Assembly (NCBI GenBank): GCA_016927635.1 | Contig: JAFGMJ010000194.1 | Location: forward strand, 1-5,552 | Direction: 5' to 3' | DNA: 5,552 nt | From: Actinomycetota bacterium | GTDB lineage: Bacteria > Actinomycetota > Humimicrobiia > Humimicrobiales > Humimicrobiaceae | Shown: in pieces, positions 1-5,552 of the stretch | Numbering within the stretch: position 1 is the stretch's first letter | How the letters are laid out: every line of letters begins with the position of its first letter | The notes under the pieces: generated by a model | What the model saw: the letters and a program-made list of their open reading frames with translations, nothing else | The model's database searches: none | What the model was told of the DNA's origin: nothing | Made by a program: the position numbers and the translations under genes

Positions 1-24
1 CAATGATCCCATTTATTTAAATAT

Positions 25-53
25 TTGCATAATATTTATTATTTATGTATAAT
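25..53 (+). promoter_or_regulatory. Predicted sigma-70-type promoter of the arg operon
   Basis: A perfect -10 hexamer TATAAT lies at 48-53. Exactly 17 bp upstream is TTGCAT (25-30), which matches only the TTG half of the -35 consensus (3 of 6). A TG pair directly abuts the -10 but is one base off the extended -10 position. Transcription would start near 60, giving a leader of about 25 nt before the argC start at 86. The region is very AT-rich, so some chance matching is expected, but the perfect -10, ideal spacing and position in front of the first gene make this the likely operon promoter. The weak -35 would suit a promoter whose output is set by a repressor bound over it. Confidence 0.6.
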
Positions 54-59
54 ATGCAA
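25..59. promoter_or_regulatory. Putative ArgR operator (dyad / tandem ARG-box-like repeats) overlapping the promoter
   Basis: The sequence shows an inverted repeat: TTGCATAATAT (25-35) and ATAATATGCAA (49-59) pair at 10 of 11 positions, centred on 42. The same segment also shows a direct repeat: TGCATAATAT (26-35) and TGTATAATAT (46-55) match at 9 of 10 positions, 20 bp apart. ArgR hexamers typically bind two adjacent 18-bp ARG boxes (core like TGAATAATTATTCA) about two helical turns apart, and each copy shares TGnATAAT with that core. The element covers both the -35 and -10 boxes, so a bound repressor would block RNA polymerase. Assignment to ArgR is inference from the spacing, the position and the argR gene in the same operon. 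Confidence 0.55.
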
Positions 60-85
60 AAATATTTAATAAGAAATCCGGGATA

Positions 86-1219
86 ATGGACAGTAAAATC
101 AAAACGGCAGTAATAGGCGCTTCAGGATATACAGGCCTTGAGCTTATAAAAATAATTTGCAGGCATAAATACGCTGCTGTAAGTCTGATAACATCAAATA
201 CTTACAGGCAAACCCCTCTGTCTGATCTTCAGCCGGGCACTGGTTGCCATGATTTAATTTTTAAAGCAACAGATGAAATCGCTTCAGAGGATTTTAAAAA
301 AATTGACGTTGCATTTTTATGTCTTCCTCCTCACATGTCCATGCAGTTTGCAAAAAAATATCTCACGGACTTTAAGGGCACTATAATAGATATAGGAAGC
401 GACTTCAGGCTGCATGATCCCCTGGATTATATGAAGTGGTACGGTATTGAACATGCCGCCAAAGAACTTCTTGAGGGCTTTGTCTACGGCCTGCCTGAAA
501 TAAATCATGAAAAAATAAAAAATGCAAAAAACATTGCTAATCCCGGTTGCTATCCGACATCTGTGCTTCTCTGTCTTGCCCCGATAATGATGGCCTGTTC
601 GGCATACGACGCTGATAAAAAAACAAAACCGCCTTATCCGGACTGCGGCTTTTTCAGCATTAAAGATATCAACATAGATGCAAAATCAGGGGTTTCAGGC
701 GCTGGCAGGAAATTAAAAGATGATTATCTTTTCTGTAGCGTAAATGAAAACTTTTATGCATATTCGCCTCTTGAGCACAGGCATATCGGCGAGATAGAAC
801 AGGAGCTTGAAAAAATCTCAGGCTGCAGGATGGCGGTATCTTTTACTCCGCATCTGCTTCCCGTAACAAGGGGGATATTTACTTCTGTTTACTGCAAACT
901 GGACATGGATGCAGGCGCATGCCTGGAAAAATCAGGCCGCTTTCATGTAGCCGGCAGTATCAACGGCCTCATAGAAAGCATATTTGAATGGTACTATAAA
1001 GGCAGCCGCTTTATTAGTTTTACAGGCAAAAAAATACCCCAGTTAAAAGATGTGGTAAATACAAATTACTGCCATATCGGGTATTGCTTTGATGAAAGAA
1101 CAGATACCCTGAAACTTTTCAGCGCTATAGACAACCTTGTTAAAGGGGCAGCCGGCCAGGCGGTGCAGAACATGAATATAAAGTTTGGTTTTGATGAAGA
1201 AGAAGGTTTGAATGGATGA
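86..1219 (+). CDS. argC: N-acetyl-gamma-glutamyl-phosphate reductase
   Basis: This is a cytoplasmic enzyme that reduces N-acetylglutamyl-5-phosphate to N-acetylglutamate semialdehyde with NADPH, the third step from glutamate to ornithine. The 377-aa product has the nucleotide-binding loop GASGYTG at residues 11-17, the active-site segment ANPGCYPTS at 151-159 with catalytic Cys155, DAKSGVSGAGRK at 198-209, the HRH motif at 231-233, and the C-terminal IDNLVKGAAGQAVQNMN run (348-364). Usual family length is about 340-350 aa; the excess appears to sit in two loops near residues 168-194 and 272-300. The ATG at 86 places the loop at the normal distance from the N-terminus, although its only ribosome-binding candidate (GGGA, 80-83) is unusually close. 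It is the first gene of the operon and overlaps argB by 8 bp. Identification is secure. Confidence 0.97.
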   Translation: MDSKIKTAVIGASGYTGLELIKIICRHKYAAVSLITSNTYRQTPLSDLQPGTGCHDLIFKATDEIASEDFKKIDVAFLCLPPHMSMQFAKKYLTDFKGTIIDIGSDFRLHDPLDYMKWYGIEHAAKELLEGFVYGLPEINHEKIKNAKNIANPGCYPTSVLLCLAPIMMACSAYDADKKTKPPYPDCGFFSIKDINIDAKSGVSGAGRKLKDDYLFCSVNENFYAYSPLEHRHIGEIEQELEKISGCRMAVSFTPHLLPVTRGIFTSVYCKLDMDAGACLEKSGRFHVAGSINGLIESIFEWYYKGSRFISFTGKKIPQLKDVVNTNYCHIGYCFDERTDTLKLFSAIDNLVKGAAGQAVQNMNIKFGFDEEEGLNG

Positions 1220-2135
1220 TATTGTATATTATGGGGAAAATGAAAATATAATAGAAAATGTATACCTGGACAAAGCAAAGGTATTGCTTGAGGCCCTGCC
1301 ATACATAAAAGAATATTTCAATAAAATCGTCGTGGTAAAAATTGGCGGCTCTATGATGGAAAACGACGGGATAATGCAAAGCGTGCTGGACGATGTGATA
1401 CTTATGAAGTATGTGGGCATAAAAGTTGTGCTTCTTCACGGCGGTGGAAAGCAGATAACGGCCCTGATGAAAGAAAAAAATATACAGGTTGAATTTATAG
1501 ACGGCATGAGGGTGACAGGGGCCGACGCAATGGATATAGTTAAAATGGTGCTTATAGGCAGCATAAATACTAAAATCGTCTCATTTTTAAATAAGCATGG
1601 TAAAACTGCTATGGGTGTAAACGGAAATGATGGCAATTTCATACAATGCAAAAAGAAGCAGTACATAAAAAATGGAGTGGCTAAAGATCTCGGTTATGTT
1701 GGTGATATAACCGGAATTGATGCAGATTTTATAAAAAATATACTGGCAAATGATTACATACCTGTAATAGCTACGCTTGGCACAGATTTAAATGGAAATA
1801 TTTATAATATAAATGCAGACACATGCGCCAGCCGAGTTGCCGCTTCGCTTAAGGCTTTGAAAATGATACTGCTTACAGACGTAGACGGCATAATGTTAAA
1901 CGGTGGCAGCGACGGAGGGGATAAAAAACTGATATCAAAGCTATCTGCAGCCAGATGTGAACTGATGATAGAAAACGGGCAGATAAGTGCAGGCATGATA
2001 CCAAAGGTAAAAGCCTGTATGGATTCACTCAAAGACGGGGTACAAAGGGCCCATATTTTAAACGGCACAGCGCAGCATTCCATACTGTTTGAGATATTTA
2101 CCGATAAAGGCATAGGTACGATGATAACCCTTTAA
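1212..2135 (+). CDS. argB: Acetylglutamate kinase
   Basis: This enzyme phosphorylates N-acetylglutamate with ATP to give N-acetylglutamyl-5-phosphate, the substrate of ArgC. The 307-aa protein belongs to the amino acid kinase family. It has KIGGS at 43-47 with phosphate-binding Lys43, HGGGKQ at 76-81, GMRVT at 98-102, DLGYVGDI at 159-166, YNINADT at 198-204, LLTDVDGI at 220-227, SAGMIPKV at 259-266 and the C-terminal FTDKGIGTMI. About 38 residues precede the first strand, including a predicted helix KAKVLLEALPYI (21-32). Such an N-terminal extension is typical of hexameric, arginine-inhibited kinases and absent from the shorter E. coli enzyme, so feedback inhibition is likely but inferred. 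HGGGKQ replaces the commoner HGGGPQ. The start has AGAAGG at 1201-1206, five bases upstream, and overlaps the argC end by 8 bp, suggesting translational coupling. Confidence 0.96.
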   Translation: MDDIVYYGENENIIENVYLDKAKVLLEALPYIKEYFNKIVVVKIGGSMMENDGIMQSVLDDVILMKYVGIKVVLLHGGGKQITALMKEKNIQVEFIDGMRVTGADAMDIVKMVLIGSINTKIVSFLNKHGKTAMGVNGNDGNFIQCKKKQYIKNGVAKDLGYVGDITGIDADFIKNILANDYIPVIATLGTDLNGNIYNINADTCASRVAASLKALKMILLTDVDGIMLNGGSDGGDKKLISKLSAARCELMIENGQISAGMIPKVKACMDSLKDGVQRAHILNGTAQHSILFEIFTDKGIGTMITL

Positions 2136-2229
2136 TTGAATATTTTATAAACAAAAGAGAAACAGTAAAAGAAATTTATTTTAAAAAAATACAGAGCTAT
2201 TATAAATATGACAAAAGGAAAAAAATCTA
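2136..2229 (+). other. argB-argD intergenic region with a weak ARG-box-like site
   Basis: This is the longest gene-free stretch inside the operon, 94 bp and very AT-rich. Just after the argB stop, TGAATATTTTATAA (2137-2150) matches the generic ARG-box core TGAATAATTATTCA at 10 of 14 positions, with a perfect left half. An AAGGA ribosome-binding segment (2215-2219) serves argD at 2230. A 9-codon frame starting at ATG 2208 overlaps the argD start, but has no ribosome-binding site of its own. I see no hairpin followed by a T-run, so there is no sign of a terminator, and no convincing -35/-10 pair. Whether a secondary promoter or operator lies here cannot be decided from sequence alone. Confidence 0.3.
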
Positions 2230-3450
2230 ATGGTTAAAGATTCCAAGGACAACAACCTCGCAGTATTTGAAGAAGGAAGCAAATACCTTATGGCTACTTA
2301 TTCCAGGCTTCCAGTGGTTTTTACAAGGGCCAAAATGCAGTATCTCTGGGATGCAAACGGCGATAAATACCTGGACTTTATTGCCGGTTATGGCTGCCTT
2401 AACGTTGGACACAGCAACAGGCTTGTTGTCAATGCAATAAAAAAACAGGTTGAAAATATAATTCAGCCATCAAATATATATTATAATACCAGGCAGGTCA
2501 GGCTGGCAGAAATGCTCTGCAACATAACCGGATTCGGCAGCAAAGTTTTCTTTGCAAACAGCGGGACCGAAGCAGTTGAAGGCGCAGTTAAGCTGGCAAG
2601 AAAGTACTCAAAAGAAAAGTATGGCCAGAACAGGTTTAAAATAATCTCATTTAACAGATCTTTTCACGGCAGGACAATGGGAGCTCTTTCAGCAACGGCC
2701 CAGGAAGAAAAACAGAGAATATACCAGCCGCTGCTTGGAGGTTTTGATTATGCCAATTTAAATGATATAGATTCTGTTGCAGAAAAGATAGATAATGACA
2801 CATGCGCGGTAATTATCGAGCCTGTCCAGGGTGAAGGAGGCATAAACGTATCTGACAATAATTTCATGAAAAGTCTCAGGGAGCTTTGCAGCAAAAAAAG
2901 GGTGCTGCTTATACTGGATGAAGTCCAGACAGGTTTTGCAAGAACGGGCAGGATGTTTGCATATGAGAATTACGATATAGTTCCTGATATACTGGTGCTT
3001 GCAAAAAGCCTTGGAGGAGGCATGCCCCTTGGCGCCATAGTTACAAATGATGAAATAAGCTCAGTTTTTACGCCTGGCAGCCACGGCTCTACTTTTGGCG
3101 GTAATGCAGCCTCATGCGCAGCCGGAATTGCAGTTATAGAATATATTATTAAAAACAGGCTTGCATACAGAGCCTTTAACCTTGGGAAGTATTTTGCAGG
3201 AAGGCTGGCAAAATTAAAGAAAGAAAACACAATAATTAAGGATATAAGGGGACTGGGGCTGATGATAGGGCTTGAATTATTAAAGCCTGTCGCAGGAGAA
3301 ATTGTAGAAAGGGCTTTAAAAGATAAAATTGTCATTAATAAAATATCACCCTCAACCCTGAGATTTCTTCCGACACTGGTGATTTCAAAAAAGAATATAG
3401 ATACACTTATAAAATGGCTTTCAAAGAATCTAAAAAATTTCCAAGCTTGA
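2230..3450 (+). CDS. argD: Acetylornithine aminotransferase
   Basis: This is a PLP-dependent class III (fold type I) aminotransferase that converts N-acetylglutamate semialdehyde and glutamate to N-acetylornithine and 2-oxoglutarate. At 406 aa it has normal family length. Visible motifs are the cofactor phosphate-binding FANSGTEAVEGA (108-119), FHGRT (145-149), the PLP-pyridine Asp in LDEVQTGFARTG (229-240, Asp230), the Schiff-base Lys259 in LAKSLGGGMPLGA (257-269), STFGGN (287-292) and the C-terminal LRFLPTLVI (377-385). Related enzymes (succinylornithine, LysJ, GABA or ornithine transaminases) share these motifs, so the exact substrate is set by context: it sits between argB and argF. Some ArgD proteins also act in lysine synthesis as succinyl-DAP transaminases; that possibility cannot be excluded. 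The start at 2230 is supported by AAGGA about 10 bases upstream. Confidence 0.94.
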   Translation: MVKDSKDNNLAVFEEGSKYLMATYSRLPVVFTRAKMQYLWDANGDKYLDFIAGYGCLNVGHSNRLVVNAIKKQVENIIQPSNIYYNTRQVRLAEMLCNITGFGSKVFFANSGTEAVEGAVKLARKYSKEKYGQNRFKIISFNRSFHGRTMGALSATAQEEKQRIYQPLLGGFDYANLNDIDSVAEKIDNDTCAVIIEPVQGEGGINVSDNNFMKSLRELCSKKRVLLILDEVQTGFARTGRMFAYENYDIVPDILVLAKSLGGGMPLGAIVTNDEISSVFTPGSHGSTFGGNAASCAAGIAVIEYIIKNRLAYRAFNLGKYFAGRLAKLKKENTIIKDIRGLGLMIGLELLKPVAGEIVERALKDKIVINKISPSTLRFLPTLVISKKNIDTLIKWLSKNLKNFQA

Positions 3451-3509
3451 GTTGTTTAGCCTGGATAAAAATGTGCAGATTTATAATTTTAATACAGGGC
3501 AGGTAAAAA

Positions 3510-4478
3510 ATGCATGATTTAAAAATAGATCTTGAGACAGATAAATCAATAATTAAAAAAAAGAAAGATTTTTTAACACTTAAGGATTATTCAAAAGAGG
3601 AAATACAGTATCTTCTCAGCCTTTCATCTGAAATGAAAAAAAACGGAAGCCTGTATGATGGTAAATTAAAGGGCAAAAATATTGCAATGCTTTTTGAAAA
3701 ACATTCGACAAGGACAAGACTTTCCTTTGAGGTGGCAATTTCCCAGCTTGGCGGAAACTGTATATATCTTGACGTATCTTCTTTGCAGATAAAAAGAGGG
3801 GAGACAATAGAGGACAGTGCAAAGATTTTTGAAATGTATCTTGACGGGCTGGTAATAAGGACATTTGAGCACCAGAAAGCCCAGACCTTTGCTGGCTGCA
3901 GCAACATTTCAGTTATAAACGGGCTGACAGATCTTTATCATCCATGCCAGGCCCTTTCTGATCTTTTTACAATAAGCGAGCTGGGGCTTCTTGATAAAGA
4001 TTTAAAATTTACCTGGCTGGGTGATTGCAACAATGTTTCAAACAGCCTTATGATAGGTTTTGCAAAACTGGGAATAGATATTTCATTGGGCTGCAGCCCG
4101 GAATATGTGCCTTCAAGAGATATGCTCGAATATGTAATGGGCATTTCAGAAAAAAGCGGCAGCAGAATAAAACTGATACACGATCCGGTGGAAGCAGTTT
4201 CAGGCGCAGATATAATATATACTGATGTGTGGATAAGTATGGGCGATAAAGATTCAGAGGAAAAAATCAGAAAACTTCAGCCTTTCCAGATTAATAAAAA
4301 GCTTTTAAAATATGCCAGGCCTGAGGCCAGGGTAATGCATTGCCTCCCTGCGCACAGGGAGCAGGAAATAACCTCAGAAGTTCTTGACAGTAAACATTCA
4401 ATTGTGTGGCAGCAGGCTGAAAACAGGCTGTATGCCCAGAAAGCGCTTCTGGTATATCTTTTCTCAGAAAATATGTAA
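3510..4478 (+). CDS. argF: Ornithine carbamoyltransferase
   Basis: This cytoplasmic enzyme transfers the carbamoyl group of carbamoyl phosphate to ornithine, giving citrulline. The 322-aa protein shows the carbamoyl-phosphate loop STRTR at 66-70 (in FEKHSTRTR), RTFEH at 117-121, HPCQALSDL at 144-152, GDCNNVSNS at 171-179, the ornithine-side loop DVWISMGDK at 239-247 and the catalytic HCLPAHR at 277-283 with Cys278. The SMG loop and HCLP favour ornithine over aspartate, acetylornithine or putrescine carbamoyltransferases. About 20 lysine-rich residues precede the usual N-terminal start (FLTLKDYS). No ATG, GTG or TTG codon lies in frame between them, and GGCAGG (3498-3503) stands six bases before the ATG at 3510, so this start is retained. 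It lies 59 bp after argD and 15 bp before argR. A biosynthetic rather than arginine-deiminase role follows from the operon. Confidence 0.96.
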   Translation: MHDLKIDLETDKSIIKKKKDFLTLKDYSKEEIQYLLSLSSEMKKNGSLYDGKLKGKNIAMLFEKHSTRTRLSFEVAISQLGGNCIYLDVSSLQIKRGETIEDSAKIFEMYLDGLVIRTFEHQKAQTFAGCSNISVINGLTDLYHPCQALSDLFTISELGLLDKDLKFTWLGDCNNVSNSLMIGFAKLGIDISLGCSPEYVPSRDMLEYVMGISEKSGSRIKLIHDPVEAVSGADIIYTDVWISMGDKDSEEKIRKLQPFQINKKLLKYARPEARVMHCLPAHREQEITSEVLDSKHSIVWQQAENRLYAQKALLVYLFSENM

Positions 4479-4493
4479 GGGGTTACTTATAAA

Positions 4494-4949
4494 ATGAAAA
4501 GAAGTGAAAGATTAAAAGCTATCAGGGAAATAATAAAAAACAGCAAAATATCTTCACAGGAGAAACTTATCTCAGAGCTTGAAAAAAAAGGTTTTAATAT
4601 AACCCAGGCAACAGTGTCGAGGGATATTCAATTTTTAAACCTGGTAAAGGTAAGGGATGCGCAGCAAAATGAGTATTATTCATTGAGTTCAAAATTTACA
4701 GGTGACCCACAGTTTGGCATCGCAAAAGTCAAATCAAAGTTTGGGGAATCTGTGATATCTGTTGAGCGGGCTCATAATATAATCGTTATAAAAACTAACC
4801 CCGGTGAAGCGCAGGGAGTGGCTGCATCGATAGACGGCTCAAATTTTGATGAAATACTGGGCACAGTTGCCGGCGATGATACCATAATATGTGTTATTGA
4901 AAACCATATAAGCGCAGGGAAAATAGTTAATCTTTTCAGGGGGTTTTAA
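4494..4949 (+). CDS. argR: Arginine repressor ArgR
   Basis: This is the arginine-responsive transcription factor of the ArgR/AhrC family, which acts as a hexamer (dimer of trimers) with L-arginine as co-repressor. The 151 aa match the usual 145-160. The N-terminal winged helix-turn-helix spans about residues 1-65, with the recognition helix in TQATVSRDI (37-45; Ser42 and Arg43). The C-terminal oligomerisation and arginine-binding domain includes TNPGEAQGVAASID (101-114) and GTVAGDDTI (123-131). Asp128 and Asp129 correspond to the pair that contacts arginine in the family. AAGGGG (4477-4482), overlapping the argF stop, is the ribosome-binding site, 11 bases from the ATG. Being inside the operon it presumably controls, it is likely autoregulated through the dyad at 25-59. 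The final residues and stop overlap a second AGGGGG site that could serve the small frame downstream. Confidence 0.96.
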   Translation: MKRSERLKAIREIIKNSKISSQEKLISELEKKGFNITQATVSRDIQFLNLVKVRDAQQNEYYSLSSKFTGDPQFGIAKVKSKFGESVISVERAHNIIVIKTNPGEAQGVAASIDGSNFDEILGTVAGDDTIICVIENHISAGKIVNLFRGF

Positions 4950-4952
4950 ATT

Positions 4953-5015
4953 ATGGGGCATATAATGCTTATTAAAATAGAAAAAACAAACGGAAGGGAT
5001 AATGAATATATATGA
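4953..5015 (+). CDS. Possible 20-aa small ORF between argR and argG
   Basis: An ATG at 4953 opens a 20-codon frame (MGHIMLIKIEKTNGRDNEYI) ending in TGA at 5013-5015. It is preceded nine bases upstream by AGGGGG (4938-4943), as good a ribosome-binding site as any in the window. Its stop overlaps the argG start codon as ATGA, the classic arrangement for translational coupling. argG's own candidate site (GGAAGGGA, 4992-4999) is 12 bases from its ATG, longer than optimal, so coupling could matter. I do not recognise the peptide. It has no signal peptide or membrane segment and only one arginine, so it does not look like an attenuation leader. A frame this short arises easily by chance; real translation is uncertain. 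Confidence 0.25.
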   Translation: MGHIMLIKIEKTNGRDNEYI

Positions 5016-5552
5016 GTAAAAAAGCAATACTTGCATATTCAGGAGGGCTTGATACCTCGGTCTCCATAAAATGGATAAAAGAAAATCATGATATGGATGT
5101 TATTGCGGTTTTAATAGATTGCGGCCAGCCTGATGATTTGAATGAGGCTTACAGCAGGGCTTCTTTAAACGGTGCGTTAAAAGCAAGGATAATTGATGCA
5201 AAGGATGAATTTTTAAAAGATTTTATAATTCCCGCCATAAAAGCCAATTTGAAATACGAAAAAAATTATGTGCTTGCAACTGCGCTTGCAAGGCCGCTTA
5301 TCGTTAAAAAGCTTGTTGAAGTCGCTGATGAGGAAAAAGCGGATGCAATTGCCCACGGCTGCACCGCAAAAGGAAATGACCAGGTCAGGTTTGATGTGGG
5401 CATAAGGAGTTTGAACCCGGAACTGAAAATAATAGCGCCGCTTAGGGAATGGAAGCTCACAAGAGATGAAGCGATAGAATATGCGGCAAAAAATAAAATA
5501 ATGATAAATGTTACAAAAAAATCACCATATAGCATTGATGAGAATCTGTGGG
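5012..5552 (+). CDS. argG: Argininosuccinate synthase (3' end beyond the window)
   Basis: This enzyme condenses citrulline and aspartate, using ATP via a citrullyl-AMP intermediate, to form argininosuccinate. The visible 180 codons are open to the edge and cover the N-terminal nucleotide-binding domain; the full family length is about 400 aa, so more than half is missing. The ATP pyrophosphatase loop SGGLDTS is at 10-16, the citrulline/ATP-side TALARPLI at 90-97, the second signature HGCTAKGNDQVRF at 115-127, APLREW follows near 150, and KKSPYSIDENLW ends the visible part. ATG 5012 gives the normal short N-terminus ahead of the loop. An ATG ten bases upstream (5002) is out of frame and stops after five codons. 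It follows argR by 62 bp, and argH is the expected next gene. Confidence 0.96.
   Translation, partial: MSKKAILAYSGGLDTSVSIKWIKENHDMDVIAVLIDCGQPDDLNEAYSRASLNGALKARIIDAKDEFLKDFIIPAIKANLKYEKNYVLATALARPLIVKKLVEVADEEKADAIAHGCTAKGNDQVRFDVGIRSLNPELKIIAPLREWKLTRDEAIEYAAKNKIMINVTKKSPYSIDENLW

Noticed and set aside
1066..1439. Minus-strand open frames of 63-99 codons across the argC-argB junction
   Set aside because: They lie fully opposite argC and argB, show no recognisable motifs, and are explained by the codon composition of the sense genes.
2208..2237. 9-codon frame overlapping the argD start
   Set aside because: It has no ribosome-binding site at proper distance; the AAGGA segment lies inside it and serves argD.
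2970..3335. 121-codon minus-strand open frame opposite argD
   Set aside because: Its composition (Ser/Ile/Leu/Pro-rich) is that of a reverse shadow of argD, and no family is recognisable.
3471..3506. 11-codon frame in the argD-argF gap
   Set aside because: It has no ribosome-binding site upstream, is short, and ends just before argF without coupling geometry of note.
3693..3719. His in place of Pro before STRTR (FEKHSTRTR) in ArgF as a possible specificity change
   Set aside because: This position varies among genuine ornithine carbamoyltransferases (E. coli has Asp, human Arg), so it says nothing about substrate.
4025..4225. 66-codon plus-strand frame inside argF
   Set aside because: It is an alternative frame within a clearly conserved part of argF, with no family resemblance.
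5002..5019. Upstream ATG at 5002 as an alternative argG start
   Set aside because: It is out of frame with argG and reaches a stop after five codons.
5266..5535. 89-codon minus-strand frame opposite argG
   Set aside because: It is hydrophobic-looking but lies wholly opposite conserved argG signature motifs, so it is a shadow.

Overview
The window is one co-directional (+ strand) arginine biosynthesis operon, ordered argC - argB - argD - argF - argR - argG. All genes are complete except argG, which runs off the right edge. All six identifications rest on family motifs visible in the translations and on mutual context. I see no mobile elements, RNA genes, CRISPR arrays or anti-sense genes. Other long open frames lie inside the six genes in other frames and look like shadows.

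Layout. Positions 1-85 hold the promoter/operator: a perfect TATAAT -10 box 17 bp downstream of a weak -35, set inside a 35-bp dyad that also reads as two 20-bp-spaced ARG-box-like repeats. argC (86-1219) overlaps argB (1212-2135) by 8 bp. A 94-bp AT-rich gap precedes argD (2230-3450), and 59 bp separate argD from argF (3510-4478). argR (4494-4949) follows 15 bp later. A 62-bp gap before argG (5012 to edge) contains a possible 20-codon ORF with a good ribosome-binding site that overlaps the argG start by ATGA.

How the genes work together. ArgB phosphorylates N-acetylglutamate, ArgC reduces the acyl phosphate, and ArgD transaminates the semialdehyde to N-acetylornithine. After deacetylation, ArgF carbamoylates ornithine to citrulline and ArgG condenses citrulline with aspartate. 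ArgR is the arginine-responsive regulator and probably acts on the operator in front of argC, closing the loop. The deacetylation step (ArgJ or ArgE) is not encoded here: argJ, which usually lies between argC and argB in this gene order, is absent, and the junction is a tight overlap. argH would be expected just downstream.

Organism. The order C-(J)-B-D-F-R-G is the classic actinobacterial arginine operon order, but the DNA is clearly AT-rich, with Ile mostly ATA and Arg mostly AGG/AGA. This suggests an AT-rich, perhaps uncultivated, bacterial lineage, possibly a deep-branching low-GC Actinomycetota group. That is inference from gene order and composition only. The window is mostly ordinary core metabolism; I found no strong evidence of an undescribed system, and the points of interest are the missing argJ, the compact operator and the argR-argG small ORF.
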